The notes under the pieces are model-generated. The model saw only the letters and a list, made by a program, of their open reading frames with translations, did not search any database and had not been told where the DNA came from. Both the position numbers and the translations under genes were made by a program. This document shows, piece after piece, positions 48,760-61,105 of a DNA stretch of 64,000 bases; position 1 is the stretch's first letter, and every line of letters begins with the position of its first letter. The DNA lies in contig JAUIRK010000189.1 of NCBI GenBank assembly GCA_030549495.1, forward strand, positions 310,001 through 374,000, read 5' to 3'. Source of the DNA: Nectonema munidae (lineage: Eukaryota; Nematomorpha; Nectonematoida; Nectonematidae).

Positions 48760-49860
48760 TTTTCACGCATACATTACTAATTCAATTGCCACTTTGAGAT
48801 ATTTTTTAACCGTATTATCGAAAATCCAGTACAGAAATAAAATAAACATAGTCGATTTGGTATAAAACAGATATTTTATTTTTTTGAAAATATTATTGAA
48901 GACAGTATTTAGAAGTAAACCGCAAATCTGATTGAAGCTTTCAGATATTTTAAAACCATAAATGCCAAACCTGAGTCTAAAAATGAAACCAGCATCTTCC
49001 ATTTGGCATAAAAACAGATATTTTATTTAAATTTCAAAAATATTTCTGTATTAGACGTAAATCGAACATTTGATTGACACTTTCAGACATTTAAAACCTC
49101 CAAATGCAAAAAATAATTTCAGAAATTAAAATTATCATGGTCGAATTGGTATAAAAACATATATTTCATGTAAAATTAGAGAGAATATTTTGGGATATAG
49201 TTTTGAGACATAAATCGCAAATTTGATTGACACTAGCAGTAAAACCTCTAAATGCGAAAACTGTGTTCAGAAATGAAATCATCATGATCTATTTGCTATA
49301 AAAAGATATATTTCATGTAAAATTTGAATCAATATTTTGGAGACAAATTTTAGAACTAAACGCAAATTTGATTGATACCTATAGGTATTTTCAAATTCAA
49401 ACTGCAAAAATTGAGTCCATAAATGAAACAACTAGCATGATTGATTTGGTATAAAAACATATATTTAATTGTAAAATTTGAATGAATGTTTTTGGAAAAT
49501 TTAAATGAATGTTTTTGGAGACAATTTTTAGAAGTAAATCGCAAATTTGATTAAAACTTATAGGTATTTTCATATCCTAAACGTAAAAAATGAGTCCAGA
49601 AATGAAACCAGAGTGGCCGATTTAGTATAACACATATATTTTATGTAAAATTTGAAGGAATGTTTTTGGAGACAATTTTTAGAAGTAAACCGCAAATTTG
49701 ATTAACATTTATAGGTATTTTCAAATTCTAAATGTAAAAAATGAGTCCAGAAATGAAAACAGCATGGCCGATTTAGTATAAAAACATATATTTTATGTAA
49801 AATTTGAAGATATATTTTATTTATTATATTTTTGATCAATAAAAATTTTGATTGACATTT
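48760..49860 (+). repeat. Tandem array B, ~145-150-bp unit, about seven copies
   Basis: The marker AACCGCAAATTTGATTGACA (with variants) appears at about 48916, 49057, 49210, 49355, 49533, 49684 and 49838. Units also share TGAGTCCAGAAATGAAACCA, CATGGCCGATTTGGTATAAA and ACATATATTTTATGTAAAAT. The unit starting near 49380 is longer because GAATGTTTTTGGAAAATTTAAAT is locally duplicated. The sequence differs from array A. Confidence 0.83.
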
Positions 49861-50229
49861 TCTAAAAAGTAGCCCTGATTATTGAAAAAATTAAATATTT
49901 AAAGTGTTATTCGTTCCAAACTGTATATAATTATAAATTTTCAAGGTATTATATAATATAGATCCTAAGTTATAAGGTTAAGTACAGATAATGTCAACAT
50001 TTTCCTGAAAAATATTAATTTTTTGATTGACAGTTTTGGACATGAAAGGGTCATTCAACTATCATGAAAATGGTTTCAAAAGATGCAGCTAGCGATTTTA
50101 GGAAAAGTCACAATATTTGAAGGGATATGATTCAGCCAATTTTCTACAATTAATTTTTTAGTACGCCCCCCCCCCCTAGCACTATAGGGTTAAGAAAAAA
50201 TCTAAAAAAATAATATATTTGAACCAACA

Positions 50230-50400
50230 TATAACAATTTTGCTAAAAAAATTTAGCAAATAATATTTTGAAAAAAAAATTTCAGGCATAAAACATCAAT
50301 TCGATTAACACTTTCACAAATTTTTACAGAGTAATGTCCAAAATAGAATACAGAATTGAAACACGCATAGTTGATTGATGATATCAGAAGTTATTTCAGT
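50230..50400 (+). repeat. Array-B-like unit outside the TTAA border
   Basis: AAAACATCAATTCGATTAACACT, GAATACAGAATTGAAACACG and CATAGTTGATTGATGATATC follow the order of an array B unit at lower identity, just right of the TTAA at 50190-50193. Confidence 0.55.
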
Positions 50401-51089
50401 AAAATTAAAATTTTTACCATTATATCATACATTATACCATTTTATTAATTTTATATCACTTTTTAAGTTTTATATCCACTGTCTTTATTCTTAATCTAAC
50501 TCTCTCAGTAACCTCAAACTTAACTTTCTTATAGTGTTTGAATTTTGAAGTTGTCCAAAAATATTTTCTTTTCTTTTTTTACTCTTCTTATTTTCTTTCT
50601 TTGTTACTTCTTTATTTCTATTTCTTCATTCCTGTTTTTCAAAATTTCTTTGGTTTGTAAGTAAACCTGATTTGGCAGAATTTACAGCGACTGTCCAATG
50701 CAAAAAAAATTTCTTAATTTTCAACAAAAGATTTCATTTACAAAAATTTCTGCAAAAATTTGGCTTGAAGAGTAAAACTAATGATTCTACTTACATTTAA
50801 ATAAAATTTTAAGAAATAAAATGATTTAGATTTATTGCTATTTTTGTAAAATTACTAAATAAAAAAAATTTATATTATCTTTAGCCAATGTTAAAATATT
50901 TATTGAGAAATGTTTATCCCAAAATTTCTTTTTACTTTTATAATTTAATGAGGTACGTACAACTTAGTGTTTATATACAATAAACTCTTAAAAATTAATA
51001 ATAATAATAATATACAGTTTTGAACGCATAAATAGTTTTTTTTAATAAATATGGTTACTTTCTAGAAAATATCAATCAAAATTTTGATT

Positions 51090-51400
51090 AATAATTAAAT
51101 TGCCTATAAAACATTGATTGAAATTTTAAATAAAAAATATTTTTTATACCAAATCCATGTGATTTCATTTCTGAAGTCAGTTTTTGTAATTATGTTTTAA
51201 AAATATATGAAGGTGTCTATATCAAATATGTGGTTTAAGTGTCAAAATTGTTTCCAAAAATACTATCATAATTAAAAAAAATCTATATATTTTTTATACT
51301 AAATCGACCAACCTGATTTCATTTCTGGGCTCAGTCTTCGCAATTAGAATGTAAGAATGTTTGGAAATATCAAACAAATTCACCCTTTCAATAAGAATTT
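51090..51400 (-). repeat. Two inverted array-B-like units
   Basis: TATACCAAATCCATGTGATT with CATTTCTGAAGTCAG, and TATACTAAATCGACCAACC with TGATTTCATTTCTGGGCTC, are the reverse complement of the array B segment GAGTCCAGAAATGAAACCAG / CGATTTGGTATA. They lie ~150 bases apart and about 1 kb from the array, in opposite orientation. Confidence 0.6.
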
Positions 51401-54079
51401 TGGTTGTATAATTATAGATTGGTTCGTATGAATTCAACTTTTTCAAGTACGTTTATTAGACGAAACAATCATTGAAGTAGCAATTAATCAAATCGGAAAT
51501 CCCATCTACATTAGTTACATTTTTAAAAATTTTAATTTATGTAGAGTTTCAAACACATGATGATTTAATCTTTATAATTCTATAGATAAAGTCCATACTT
51601 GATTGAAAAAACATTTCTTTCCAAAAATATCTTTTAAATTTAAAATAGAATTATTTGTATAGTATAGGAAATGATTTTCCCAAATTTAATTTTGCGATCG
51701 TGATCCCAAAATTTGGGAATTTTGTTGTCTAATACTTTACATATTTTTTCCTTTTGGTCTGACACAAAGATTTAACTTTTCACTATTAATTAAGAGTATC
51801 CTATAAATTTAAGCGAGAAATATGTATAGAGTCTTCTTGATTAATTTTTAACGACTTCTCTGTTCGTGGTGTTTTTTTCACACGTTGTCTTTTGATGAGA
51901 AATCAGCCAAATAAAATAATTAACTTTAATAAAAATCAAATGCTTTAAATTTTAAATAGATAATATTTTAATAAATAGATGCAAGCTTTTCTAAAAGAGT
52001 TCAAATTATATAAATACTTTTTAATTCTTTTCTAAATAATTAACTGTATGATAAAATTTTCCTCTTATCTTATTTACCAAATATTTTTATTGCAAAACAG
52101 TAGAAAATGTTCACTACTAGTCTTAAAAATTATTTTTGTGGGTTTGTCAATCAATTTTTGATTAAAAAATGGATTAATTTCATTATATTTAGGCATAAAG
52201 CAAAATGGAAAAGAAATTTTATTTTAAACTTTTCTAGGCAAATTTATCAATTTAATTATGTGAAATTTTCTTAGATTTGTGCGCATGGGGAATTCACTTT
52301 CCCCAAGAAGCCACAGGTTTGTCTCCCTTCAGATTTTCATTGTACTCGATATATGTATTCAAAGCCGAATATATCCATTTAAAATGTTCTACTTGTTCCT
52401 CTGTGTACTTTTCAATATTCATTTTGAAATTCTTAAGATAAGCAACAAGAATGTGCAACTTTAAGATGATCCTAGAATCCATTTGTGTCTAATTCTTCAG
52501 CAAGATGTAAATAAGTTACATATAACCATTAGTTTTGTTATTGCCTGGAAAATATTATGCGACAAAAACAAAATTCTTCTAGACTTAATTTTTTTCTTTA
52601 TTTTTTGCTTCTTTGGAAATTTTAAGAAAATTCTGTTTTTAGCTTGGGCAATATTCTCTAGTCGATGGTCAGAGTAGCAACTTAGCAATGAAGATATAGA
52701 GAGCTACTAAATAGAGAAACGTATGCAGGAAAATAAGAATAATGGTGAATGATATAGCCAAAATGAAATATATATTAGACATTCTATGCTGATTGTTTAT
52801 CTGAGAGAATTTGTGTAAAATATTGGCTTAATAATCAACGTTGATCTCAATTTTTGCATTTTGATCATCAATTTGAAAATTTCTAATTTTAAAATTTCAA
52901 ATTTATTTTAAAAACATAAGAAATAACGGCAAAAAATATTTTGTAGTCTATATAATTTTCAATAAGTAAGTGCTAATATTAGCGTTGTTCTGAGTCAAAG
53001 ATTTTATTCTATTTCTAGCAGATAAAATAAAATTAAGAAAAGAAATTAAATTTCATTTATAATTTTAAAAATAGGCGGGATTTGTTTTTTGTAAAGAAAG
53101 ATTTCTAGTAGCGAAATAACATGTCAAGTACAAAATCTATTACAAAAATTATTATTTGTTATAAGTCTTCAAACAAATTGAAAAACATGAAATAATATAT
53201 TTTTAAATATCTTTTCTAGGAAAGTTTAGCTTAATCAAAATAGAAGAAATTACCTCATCCAAAAAACTTTTAAAATAGAGATTATAAATTAATCTTAAAT
53301 ATGTTTATAATCGCAAATATCACCAAAAAACTTTATTGACTATTTTTTTTGTAAAAGGCAATTTAGTAGTGGATTTATATTCATTCACATAATTATTCAC
53401 TTTTAAGCAGTTTATCTTGGTTGGTTGGTTGAAATTGACACAGCTTGTAAGACGCACGGACTTGAAAGTTGGCAAAGCTTGTAGAAGAAAAAATTTGTGA
53501 AAAAATCAGCTGAATATCAAAAAAAGACAAAGTCAGCAAAAAAGTCAGTTTATCTTAAAAAAAATTATTAAAAATATCTCAAAAACTAATAGTCAAATCG
53601 TCTAAAACTTTTTTTTAGTGTTTTGATTTTTTTATTTTTGTCTTCTAAGATTATGAATATTAATTTTTAACATCTTTTATCTATCAGATATTTCATAGCG
53701 AATTTTTTGGTTAAAAATATTATTTCTATTGTATATATATGGATTTTATACATTATTTACATATATTTATTTACGATTTTCTGTTTGAGATATTCTTTTT
53801 CGACAAATAACCTAGAATTATAGAAATAGTATTATCATTCAAATGAGTAGTACCTCTCCAAACAATAGACCACTTAGTTTAAGTCTATTACAACGCATTA
53901 AAATGTTTGCGCTTGATCTCAAACGAAATATTAAAAAACAGTTAATTTCATGATTTGATTTTTTTTTATAAATTTCAAATTTTACAAAAATTTTATTATA
54001 AAAGAAAAAACTGCAACTCAATAAATAGCAATTTGTTTAAAATTAATAAGAACTTAATGATTTTTAGTATTGTACCTAT
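51401..54079. other. AT-rich intergenic DNA, nothing recognised
   Basis: Only short overlapping frames on both strands (52279-52690) that look AT-driven. Confidence 0.4.
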
Positions 54080-55290
54080 TAACAAATAATATTATTTTTA
54101 AAATTTTTATCTCTTACTACTTCATCAAAAAAATATGCTCACAAAGAATAATCCTTTCAATTCATCATGGCATTAAACTATACTTTATGATATATTCAAA
54201 AAACAACCAATCTTTATCATCAAATTTATACCACTAAAAGAAATATTGATATAGAAAATACTATTTCAATACAAGAAGATTTTCTAATTGCTATTCAGAC
54301 GACCTTCATATCGCTTTCTCTAGCAGCGATGAAGGTTAAAATATGTGAAAACCCAAAAATTTTTAAAAAATCGTCTTATATTTATGATCGACATACAAAT
54401 ACATTTTAACTCTTCTATAAAACAACGTATAATTCACTCGAAAAGGTATTAATCATCTCCCTCTTATGATAAACCACCCTCTAATCATTACATCACTCAA
54501 TAACTTTTTACAGCAAGTTAAAATGTAGCTAACATTTTAAAACTTTCTCTTAAACTCCCGAACAATCAATTTACAACAAAAAATATATTACATACAAATC
54601 AAACAAGTTTTATTTTTCTCAGAACAAAAATTACTTAATTCTTTTTAAAAGATTTTTATTTTCCGACTCGTTAAACCTCATTAAAACGATATAGGTTTAA
54701 TAGGTTATATTTCAATTACAACATTTTATCTCGCATTGTAATACAGCGCTTCTCAGTCAAATCTTCAAAATTAAATTCTCATCGTGTCCATCATATCGCG
54801 GTATTTACAAAAATAATTTGCAGACAATCTTGTCAGAACGACAATTACAAAACAAACCTTTTCTAACCGTAAAGTAACTTCATTTATTCAAGTTGAATCA
54901 TAAACAATTTATATCAGCATAATCATGCCTAAATTTTCATTCAGTTCTTTTTTTCTTTCAGTTAACTCTCTCTTTCAAACAACTAGTAGAAACCACAGAA
55001 AGGTTTATATCTGAAAACTGTCAATGCAAAACTCATCTACGCCGTATATAACTTGCAAATATCCTTTATATAGTTTTGATTACACATTAACTAAAACAGC
55101 TAAACATTTTAAGTGTTAACCATATGGCACATAATACCAAACAAATTTACAGATTCGCTCATATCTTTTAAACTTATCATTTTATTCACTAAACACATTT
55201 TTACAATAGAATGAATTTGTCAGCACGGATCTCAAACCAAATAAAATATTTCTCTTAATTTAACTTGTGTCAGTAAGATAAAACTCAATC
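54080..55290. other. Region with strong C-over-G strand bias, no gene recognised
   Basis: Counting about 780 bases of the + strand (54121-54900) gives roughly twice as many C as G, while overall AT content stays high. No long frame exists on either strand. It may be an old insertion of DNA with asymmetric composition. An imperfect hairpin ACCTTCATATCGCT / AGCGATGAAGGT lies at 54302-54335. Confidence 0.35.
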
Positions 55291-56094
55291 AGGCCTGATG
55301 TGCAGTGCCCCCTCTCACCTCCATTTTCTCTAGGTGCCTCCTCAATTTTTATTCTTTTAAAAAATTTAAATTGTTTAAATTAAAGAATTCGATTCAACAA
55401 AGCTTTGTATTCAAATAAACGTCAAACATTTTTTTTAAATAGTTTCTTAGCCTTCTGGATCAAAACATCCTATGATACCTCTTACCTTTTATAAAAAGTT
55501 TAGGCTTTATAAAAATATTTTTAAGCCTAGACTTTTTTAGGCAAGATAAATCCGCTGATATCATAGTTTATTAGAAATATAGCGGTTTTACCTTCAAATA
55601 ATGGAATCACGAGAAATTTTCAAAATTTTTTTTACTTTTTTTTTAATTATATTTTGATCCAGTAATTTTTATGGATTGTTAGCCTGACTAACGCTTTTCT
55701 ATTTGGAATTTGTTTCTACCTTAAATTTTGTAGACTATGTTATATAAATGTCTTCAATTAAAATTATTTTAATGTTTTGAGCTTGTTGTTTTTATTATTT
55801 TCAATAATACACTAAATTTATGTTTTTTTGAAATAATGACTGTTAACAATTATTTCAATCTATTCCCTTTAGTCCTACTCTTTTCAATTTTTAAAATAGA
55901 ATATTTTTAATGTTAGTTTATGCGTCTATAAGAGCTCCTAAACACTAAATAAATTTATAGTAACAAAGTAACGTCTATATTCATATGAAGGGTTCTTACT
56001 TCATACTGAAAGCGTCAAAAATGTGACTTTTATGTAAAATTTCTTGTTTTATTTTTGGAATTCAAAACAGTAAAATTAATATAAAAATATTTTT
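55291..56094. other. AT-rich intergenic DNA, nothing recognised
   Basis: No coding or repeat feature supported. Confidence 0.4.
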
Positions 56095-56536
56095 TAGTGA
56101 TGGGACGTTACGAAATAATTGTAAGATTCCGATTCTTATTTAAAAATTTACTTTGTTTTGAAAAAGCAGACACTTCACTCGGTATTCTATTTAACAGTAT
56201 GTAATCTTATTAGAAAGAGGTGCTACACTTTATATTTTTTAATTAAATTAATTCAAGTCACTTGCATTACTAGCCAATGCAGTTTTTAAATATTATATAT
56301 ATGTAATCAAATCTCTATTTCTAAAATGATTCGACAATAAGCAAATTCTATATTTTTAAAGTTTGTGGTGTACGGTGAGAGGGGGGGGGGCGTAAACAAG
56401 TGCCTTATTTTTTTTATATATCCACATAAAATAATACACGTTTGCCACAAATTTACCGAAACGAAATTCCCTGATTAATATTCGCAATTTCCCCTGATTC
56501 AAAATCAAATTAAATATACTTTTTACATATACATTG

Positions 56537-56594
56537 CTCCCTCGATTTACCGCCATCTCTGGGAAGATAGAAAATATGGCGTTAAATTGAGAGT
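56537..56594. mobile_element. Small palindromic MITE, Tigger-like ends
   Basis: CTCCCTCGATTTACCGCCAT and, on the other strand, ACTCTCAATTTAACGCCAT form an imperfect inverted repeat around ~20 bases. CTCGATTTA-type ends recall pogo/Tigger miniature elements. No TA duplication is assigned. Confidence 0.4.
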
Positions 56595-56949
56595 TTAATT
56601 TTAGTTCATAAAACTGTTCTATATCTGACTTTCACCCATATATTATGTTATCTATATATTAACTTACAACTTAGCAAATTTTTTTAAAAAATTAAAGATC
56701 TTTATATGATGAGCGAAAATAATGATGATATGAATGAATAGTGACAATCGGAAAGATAACTATGATATGCGATGCTAATAATGATTATATCTGAAAAAAA
56801 TATTGCAGTTCATTCATAATTGTACGATTTATAAAACAGGTATTTAAAGTTGCTATCAATAATATATTTATCAATCGAAATTTTCCAGTTCTTCTATTCG
56901 GGAATTTAATTCTTTTTTAATATAGTCCTTCAATAATACTTTTTTCTTT

Positions 56950-58927
56950 TCAATTATTTTGTTTTTTTTCTTGTAATTTTTGTCTTTTTACATTCATGTT
57001 TTCACTTGAACTCCTTTTTCGTTTCAAGCCATCAAGATAAATTTCATATCTCTGTCGAGAGGCTTGAACTGATGAAATTATCGACTTAGTAATACAAATA
57101 TTTGCCAACCCACCATGAATATATATTTTATCCTTGATTCTTCTTTGAGAGATCAGCGAGGTCTCTAACAAATTTTCGACAAGCAATGACTTGTTTACGG
57201 AAAATCTCTCAACTTGTGCGTTACCGTGTGAAATTATTAGACAAATTTTGATTACCCCCCCCCCCACATTATTCTAAATATGATGGCTTATTTTTAAAAA
57301 GCTTGGCAAAAAAACGTGTCCAATCTTTTGTCTTCTCCAACATTACCTGTGATTGATTCAAAACTTTATTTGAAGACCGTGTTTGCCTCTTCACAAAGTT
57401 GTTTAAGTTGAGTTTTAGCCATCTCAGCTTGTTTGCAACTGATTCGTTGCGCCTATAGGCTTTCGAGAACAATACACATTTTATTGATGGCAGTGGTAGA
57501 ACTTTTTGAAATCATTGTTGGATCCAATGATGTCAATCCCCTACCCAGCTTGTATTTCAAAACTTCTGCTTCAGTAGACTAGGATTGTTTCAAAAACTTT
57601 TTAGCAGCAAAGCCGATGTCACTTTTTTTCCATTCGATAAAGTTTTCTGAAAGATCAAAATTGATTTTGAAAATATTTGAAATGCTTGTGAGTTTTTCAG
57701 CCAGTACAAAACGAGATAAAGATTTCAGGAGATTTGAAATGCATAAATGAAGAAAAGGTATCAAAGGTTGATCCGATTTAAAAACTATCAAAAAAGTTCA
57801 AAATCTGAAGATACTGAGTTGAAAAAGCCCAGTTTGGTTTTAAGTAAATTGTCTTCAAAGAGGTGTTTGACGTTGTTGACAGGTTTAGTGCTAGGGAATT
57901 TTTTGCAATTCGTACAGGTGAATCATTGAAAAGATAGTAAATGTCGCGTAAAAACGTATTAATATTCCATTTTGATGAATTCATATCCGTTCTCAGAGCG
58001 CCATGTAGGACATGAAGTCCACATACTCCTATATTTATTAGTTGCTTGTTTATTCTCCCATCTTCCTTTCTTTGGTGTTCAAAATCGTTCAAAAATCGCA
58101 AATTAACGTTAGGATCATCAATTGAAACTTGCAAAAGATTGTTTGTGAAAAGAGGTTTCAAAACATGATTAATATTTTCCAATATATGACTTGCTGATGC
58201 ATAACCAAGGAAAGCGCTGTCGAAATATTGTGAGCACACCAAGTCCCTTTCCCTGTAATAATATCTCACAAACACATCCAACTGATTTTTTTGAAATACC
58301 CTATTCAACGCCTCATCAAAGCAAATAACAAAATCCCCACAGCTCTTGATTTTGGTAGTCAAAATATCATTGAAATAAGGACTAAGGCCATAATTGCTGA
58401 TATATCCACATTTGGTTTTTCCAAGTTTGAAACAAGAAACTAATTTCGAATCTGAAAACATCATTTTGAAATGGATGAACAGGAGTTCATCGAAAAATTG
58501 GACTGAATCACAAAAAGAACGCCTAAAATTTCAGACCTAGTCAAATCTACTTTGCATACCCCTAGACCTTTTATGTTAGATATTTTAGTTGTAACAGGCG
58601 GGGTTTTAAAGTTTGATACTGATATTTCTTCTTGGGCAGAAGCTTGCGAGGCTGGGGGAGTACCTTTGGCAAAACTTTTATGGCTGATCTTCTTTGCTTC
58701 AAAAAGAGTATTATGAGTTTTGCTTTCATATGGGAATTCAGGGCGACTCTTCCCATATTACCGAATGAAATAGACTTTTTGCAGATCATACAATACGCCT
58801 CTCTATTGCTACCTTGTTTTTCCGACAACCAAGATGCGAATTGACGTTCTATTTTTGGATCTAGCCATAAATTATTAAAAAAGGTCGGTTGAGACATTAA
58901 AATTTCGGAATACGGAGACAAACACAT
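56950..58927 (-). pseudogene. hAT-like transposase with BED-type finger, broken
   Basis: N-terminal part (58927-58571): FNNLWLDPKIERQFASWL, then AYCMICKKSISFGNMGR and a later His, a BED-like zinc finger. Core (58464-57778): YGLSPYFNDILTTKIKSC, FVICFDEALNRVFQKNQLD (probable catalytic Asp), FLGYASASHIL, LLQVSIDDPNVN, INIGVCGLHVLHGALR and FNDSPVRI. Distal parts (57791-57579, 57472-57269, 57267-56950) end with IISHGNAQVERFSVNKSLLV and SLISQRRIKDKIY, the C-terminal block seen in this transposase group. At least four frame breaks separate the parts. The superfamily call rests on the BED finger, the SHGNxxVER block and the element ends. Confidence 0.7.
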
Positions 58928-59374
58928 ATAAATAACAAAAATTTAAATAATTTTCAAAATTAAAATTACAGTAAAAAATTGGGAAATGGAAAATTTAAGA
59001 TGTCATTGAAATTCCCTGATTTTTCGTGATTTTTGAAAATTGGGGCATAATGGAATATTAAATATTTGGAATAAAGGTATAAAATATTAATATTTTTTAT
59101 TTTCAAAGTTTGCATTTATTAATGTTTTAAATCTGGATCAGTCATGTTAATTAAACCTTTCATGACTTATCTATTTCAAGGAATTGAAAATATAGTAAAT
59201 TCTCCCGATACTTGAAAAAAGCATTATGCTTACGATTCCACATTCCGACTCTAAATAATAATCGTCCCATCACTACCATCAATATATTAAATTTGCCATT
59301 TTTTTATAGGAAATTAATGCCTTTTCTTTAAAATTTCACTTGCAGGCTTTTTACTTTTAATCTTTAGCCATGTT

Positions 59375-61099
59375 TAGGGTTCAATATTTTGGCACTTTTT
59401 CTCGAATCGAGATTTCTGGATAGAAAAAATGATATATCGAGATTTCTCGAGAATTCTCGAACTTTTTTGAAGTTTAACAAATCTAAAACCCATCTAGAAA
59501 AATACAACTTTCAATAATTTAAACTTAAAAAATTATCAAAAATTTCAGAAAAATTTATTTATTTTGAAAGTTTAAAAAAATTTCTTAAAAAAATCAAGCT
59601 ATTGATACTTTTGTCACTAAGCTTTGTTCTAAGCTTAGTGACAAAAATCCCAGCAGAAGAAAATATTCTTTCAGACTCCGTTGATGTTGGTGGAATACAT
59701 TTTAAATTATTAAACAAGTTTTCGAGTTGAATTGACATTTTTCCTGTTGCTTTAAACGCTTCTACATCTTTAGAGTAACTAGTATTTCCATTATTAGTAA
59801 ACATTTCATTTCTTGGATACATTTTATTTTTAATTGTGCTTTCAAGCTTTTCATTCAAACTTTTGTACTTTTTTTCACTTTCCACTTGAATTTCTTCATT
59901 TATATTTATGCTTTCGTTTTTGTTTTTTTCCTTCTTTCTTTAACAAATTGATCAAAAGTTCACGAACTTGGTGTGGGTCTAAAAGTGTCAAACTTTTGAT
60001 TGATCTTTGATAATAATTTTTGCCAGAATTTAAATATTCTAAAAGACTAATAAGTTCTACGTTTCTTCTGACACTTATTCTGGAAATGAAAGAATCTTTA
60101 ACTTTTGAAGACAAAGCAGTACTAAGAGAATCTAGCTCCTCAAAGATAAACTCAAACGCAGCTTCAGCTGTCAAAAGATTTGAATCCCTACTACAGATTC
60201 TTTCAGAAGCAATTTTGATCGGCTTCAGAGTATTCATAAGATCACATAAAAACTTGGTTTCAGATTCGGAAACTGAAATGTTTTCTTTTGTCAATTAAGC
60301 TTTTTGCAACACAAGATGTTATTTCAAGAAATCGTTCTATCATTAAAACTATACTGTTCCATCTTGTTTTCGAGTCAAAAACAAAATTTTTTTCTCTATT
60401 GAATTCTTTTTTCACATAGTTCTGTAAAATTTCGTTTTACAATGGAGATTTTTTAAACGTTTTAATAATTTTCCTAAGTTTTTTTAAAATTTCTTTAAAA
60501 TTTATATCCATTACTTTTCATTTAACGAAAATTGTGTTATTTACAAAAAAAGATATATTCTTAATTGTATAAACATAACTGAACTAAACAATATTATTTA
60601 TTACATTCTTTTTTATATTATTTGATGACTTTATCGAGCACTCAGTTTTTACAAAATAAATAGATAAGTCAACCAAAAAATTAAAAAAGTCCAAAGTTTG
60701 GTTTTAACTATATTGAGAATTTATCTTTGCTTATATAAGATATATTTTATCATGTCTAATTATTTAAATCATTAAGTGTTTTTTATATTCTACTAAAATA
60801 TTTTAACTTAGTTTTCTTGTTCTGTATACATTTTTTTAGTTTTCCAGAAATGCAATAAAATAACGTAACTTTGTATGACACCTTAGCATTAAAAAATGTA
60901 ACCTTAGGCTTTAAGTTTTAAACTTTAACTCTTATTTTTAAAATAAAAACATCAGACTTTTTCAAAATTATTAATTGTAAAAATATTTTATCTAAAACAA
61001 AACTAAATATTTATAATGCGAGAATTCTCGAGAAAAATATAAATCTCGTTCTCGAGATTTTTCATCTAGATTAAAAAATTTCTTGAGAATTGAACTCTA
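59375..61099 (-). mobile_element. hAT transposon with 8-bp target-site duplication, internally shortened
   Basis: The ends are TAGGGTTCAATATTTTGG (59375) and, inward from 61099, TAGAGTTCAATTCTCAAG. They are flanked by GCCATGTT (59367-59374) and GTCATGTT (61100-61107), an 8-bp duplication with one mismatch. Sub-terminal CTCGAGAATTCTCG and CGAGATTTCTC motifs repeat near both ends (59402-59460 and 61020-61085), likely transposase-binding sites. It holds only the C-terminal half of a transposase. At 1.7 kb it is too short for a complete hAT. Confidence 0.85.
59559..60450 (-). pseudogene. hAT transposase, C-terminal half
   Basis: In order on the - strand: FVFDSKTRWNSIVLMIERFL (about 60400-60330, the TRWNS block), then 60294-59896 with ETKFLCDLMNTLKPIK and LLTAEAAFEFIF, then 59885-59559 with the hAT dimerisation domain, CIPPTSTESERIFSSAG and LSDKSINSLIFLRNFF. 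A frameshift lies near 59890 and another near 60300. The BED finger and the first catalytic part are missing, so it is a deletion derivative. Confidence 0.85.
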
Positions 61100-61105
61100 G
61101 TCATG

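Larger units (their letters stand above)
46918..50193. mobile_element. 3.28-kb TTAA-bounded element with two internal tandem arrays
   Basis: Left end TTAACCCTATTAGTGTTGGG; right end, read inward on the other strand, TTAACCCTATAGTGCTAGGG. Both then carry a G run followed by CGTA (AGGGGGCGTAAAG at 46962, GGGGGGCGTACTAA read inward on the right). TTAA plus CCCTA is the piggyBac signature, so this looks like a non-autonomous piggyBac-type element. It contains no transposase frame. Inside are array A (47029-48200), a copy of repeat X (48290-48500) and array B (48760-49860). Relatives of array B continue beyond the right border, so an alternative is that the TTAA ends are part of a larger satellite-like repeat. 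Confidence 0.6.
56095..59275 (-). mobile_element. hAT-like DNA transposon, TAGTGATGGGACG ends
   Basis: The left end TAGTGATGGGACGTTA (56095) and the right end, read inward from 59275, TAGTGATGGGACGATTATTA form a terminal inverted repeat of at least 13 bases, followed on both sides by a diverged GATTCCGA-type sub-terminal motif. The 3.18 kb between encode a hAT-like transposase on the - strand. The 8-bp target duplication is not recognisable (ATATTTTT against CCATCAAT), so the insertion is old or an end is slightly misplaced. A small inverted-repeat element (56537-56594) and a G-run motif (56381) lie in its 3' part. Confidence 0.65.
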
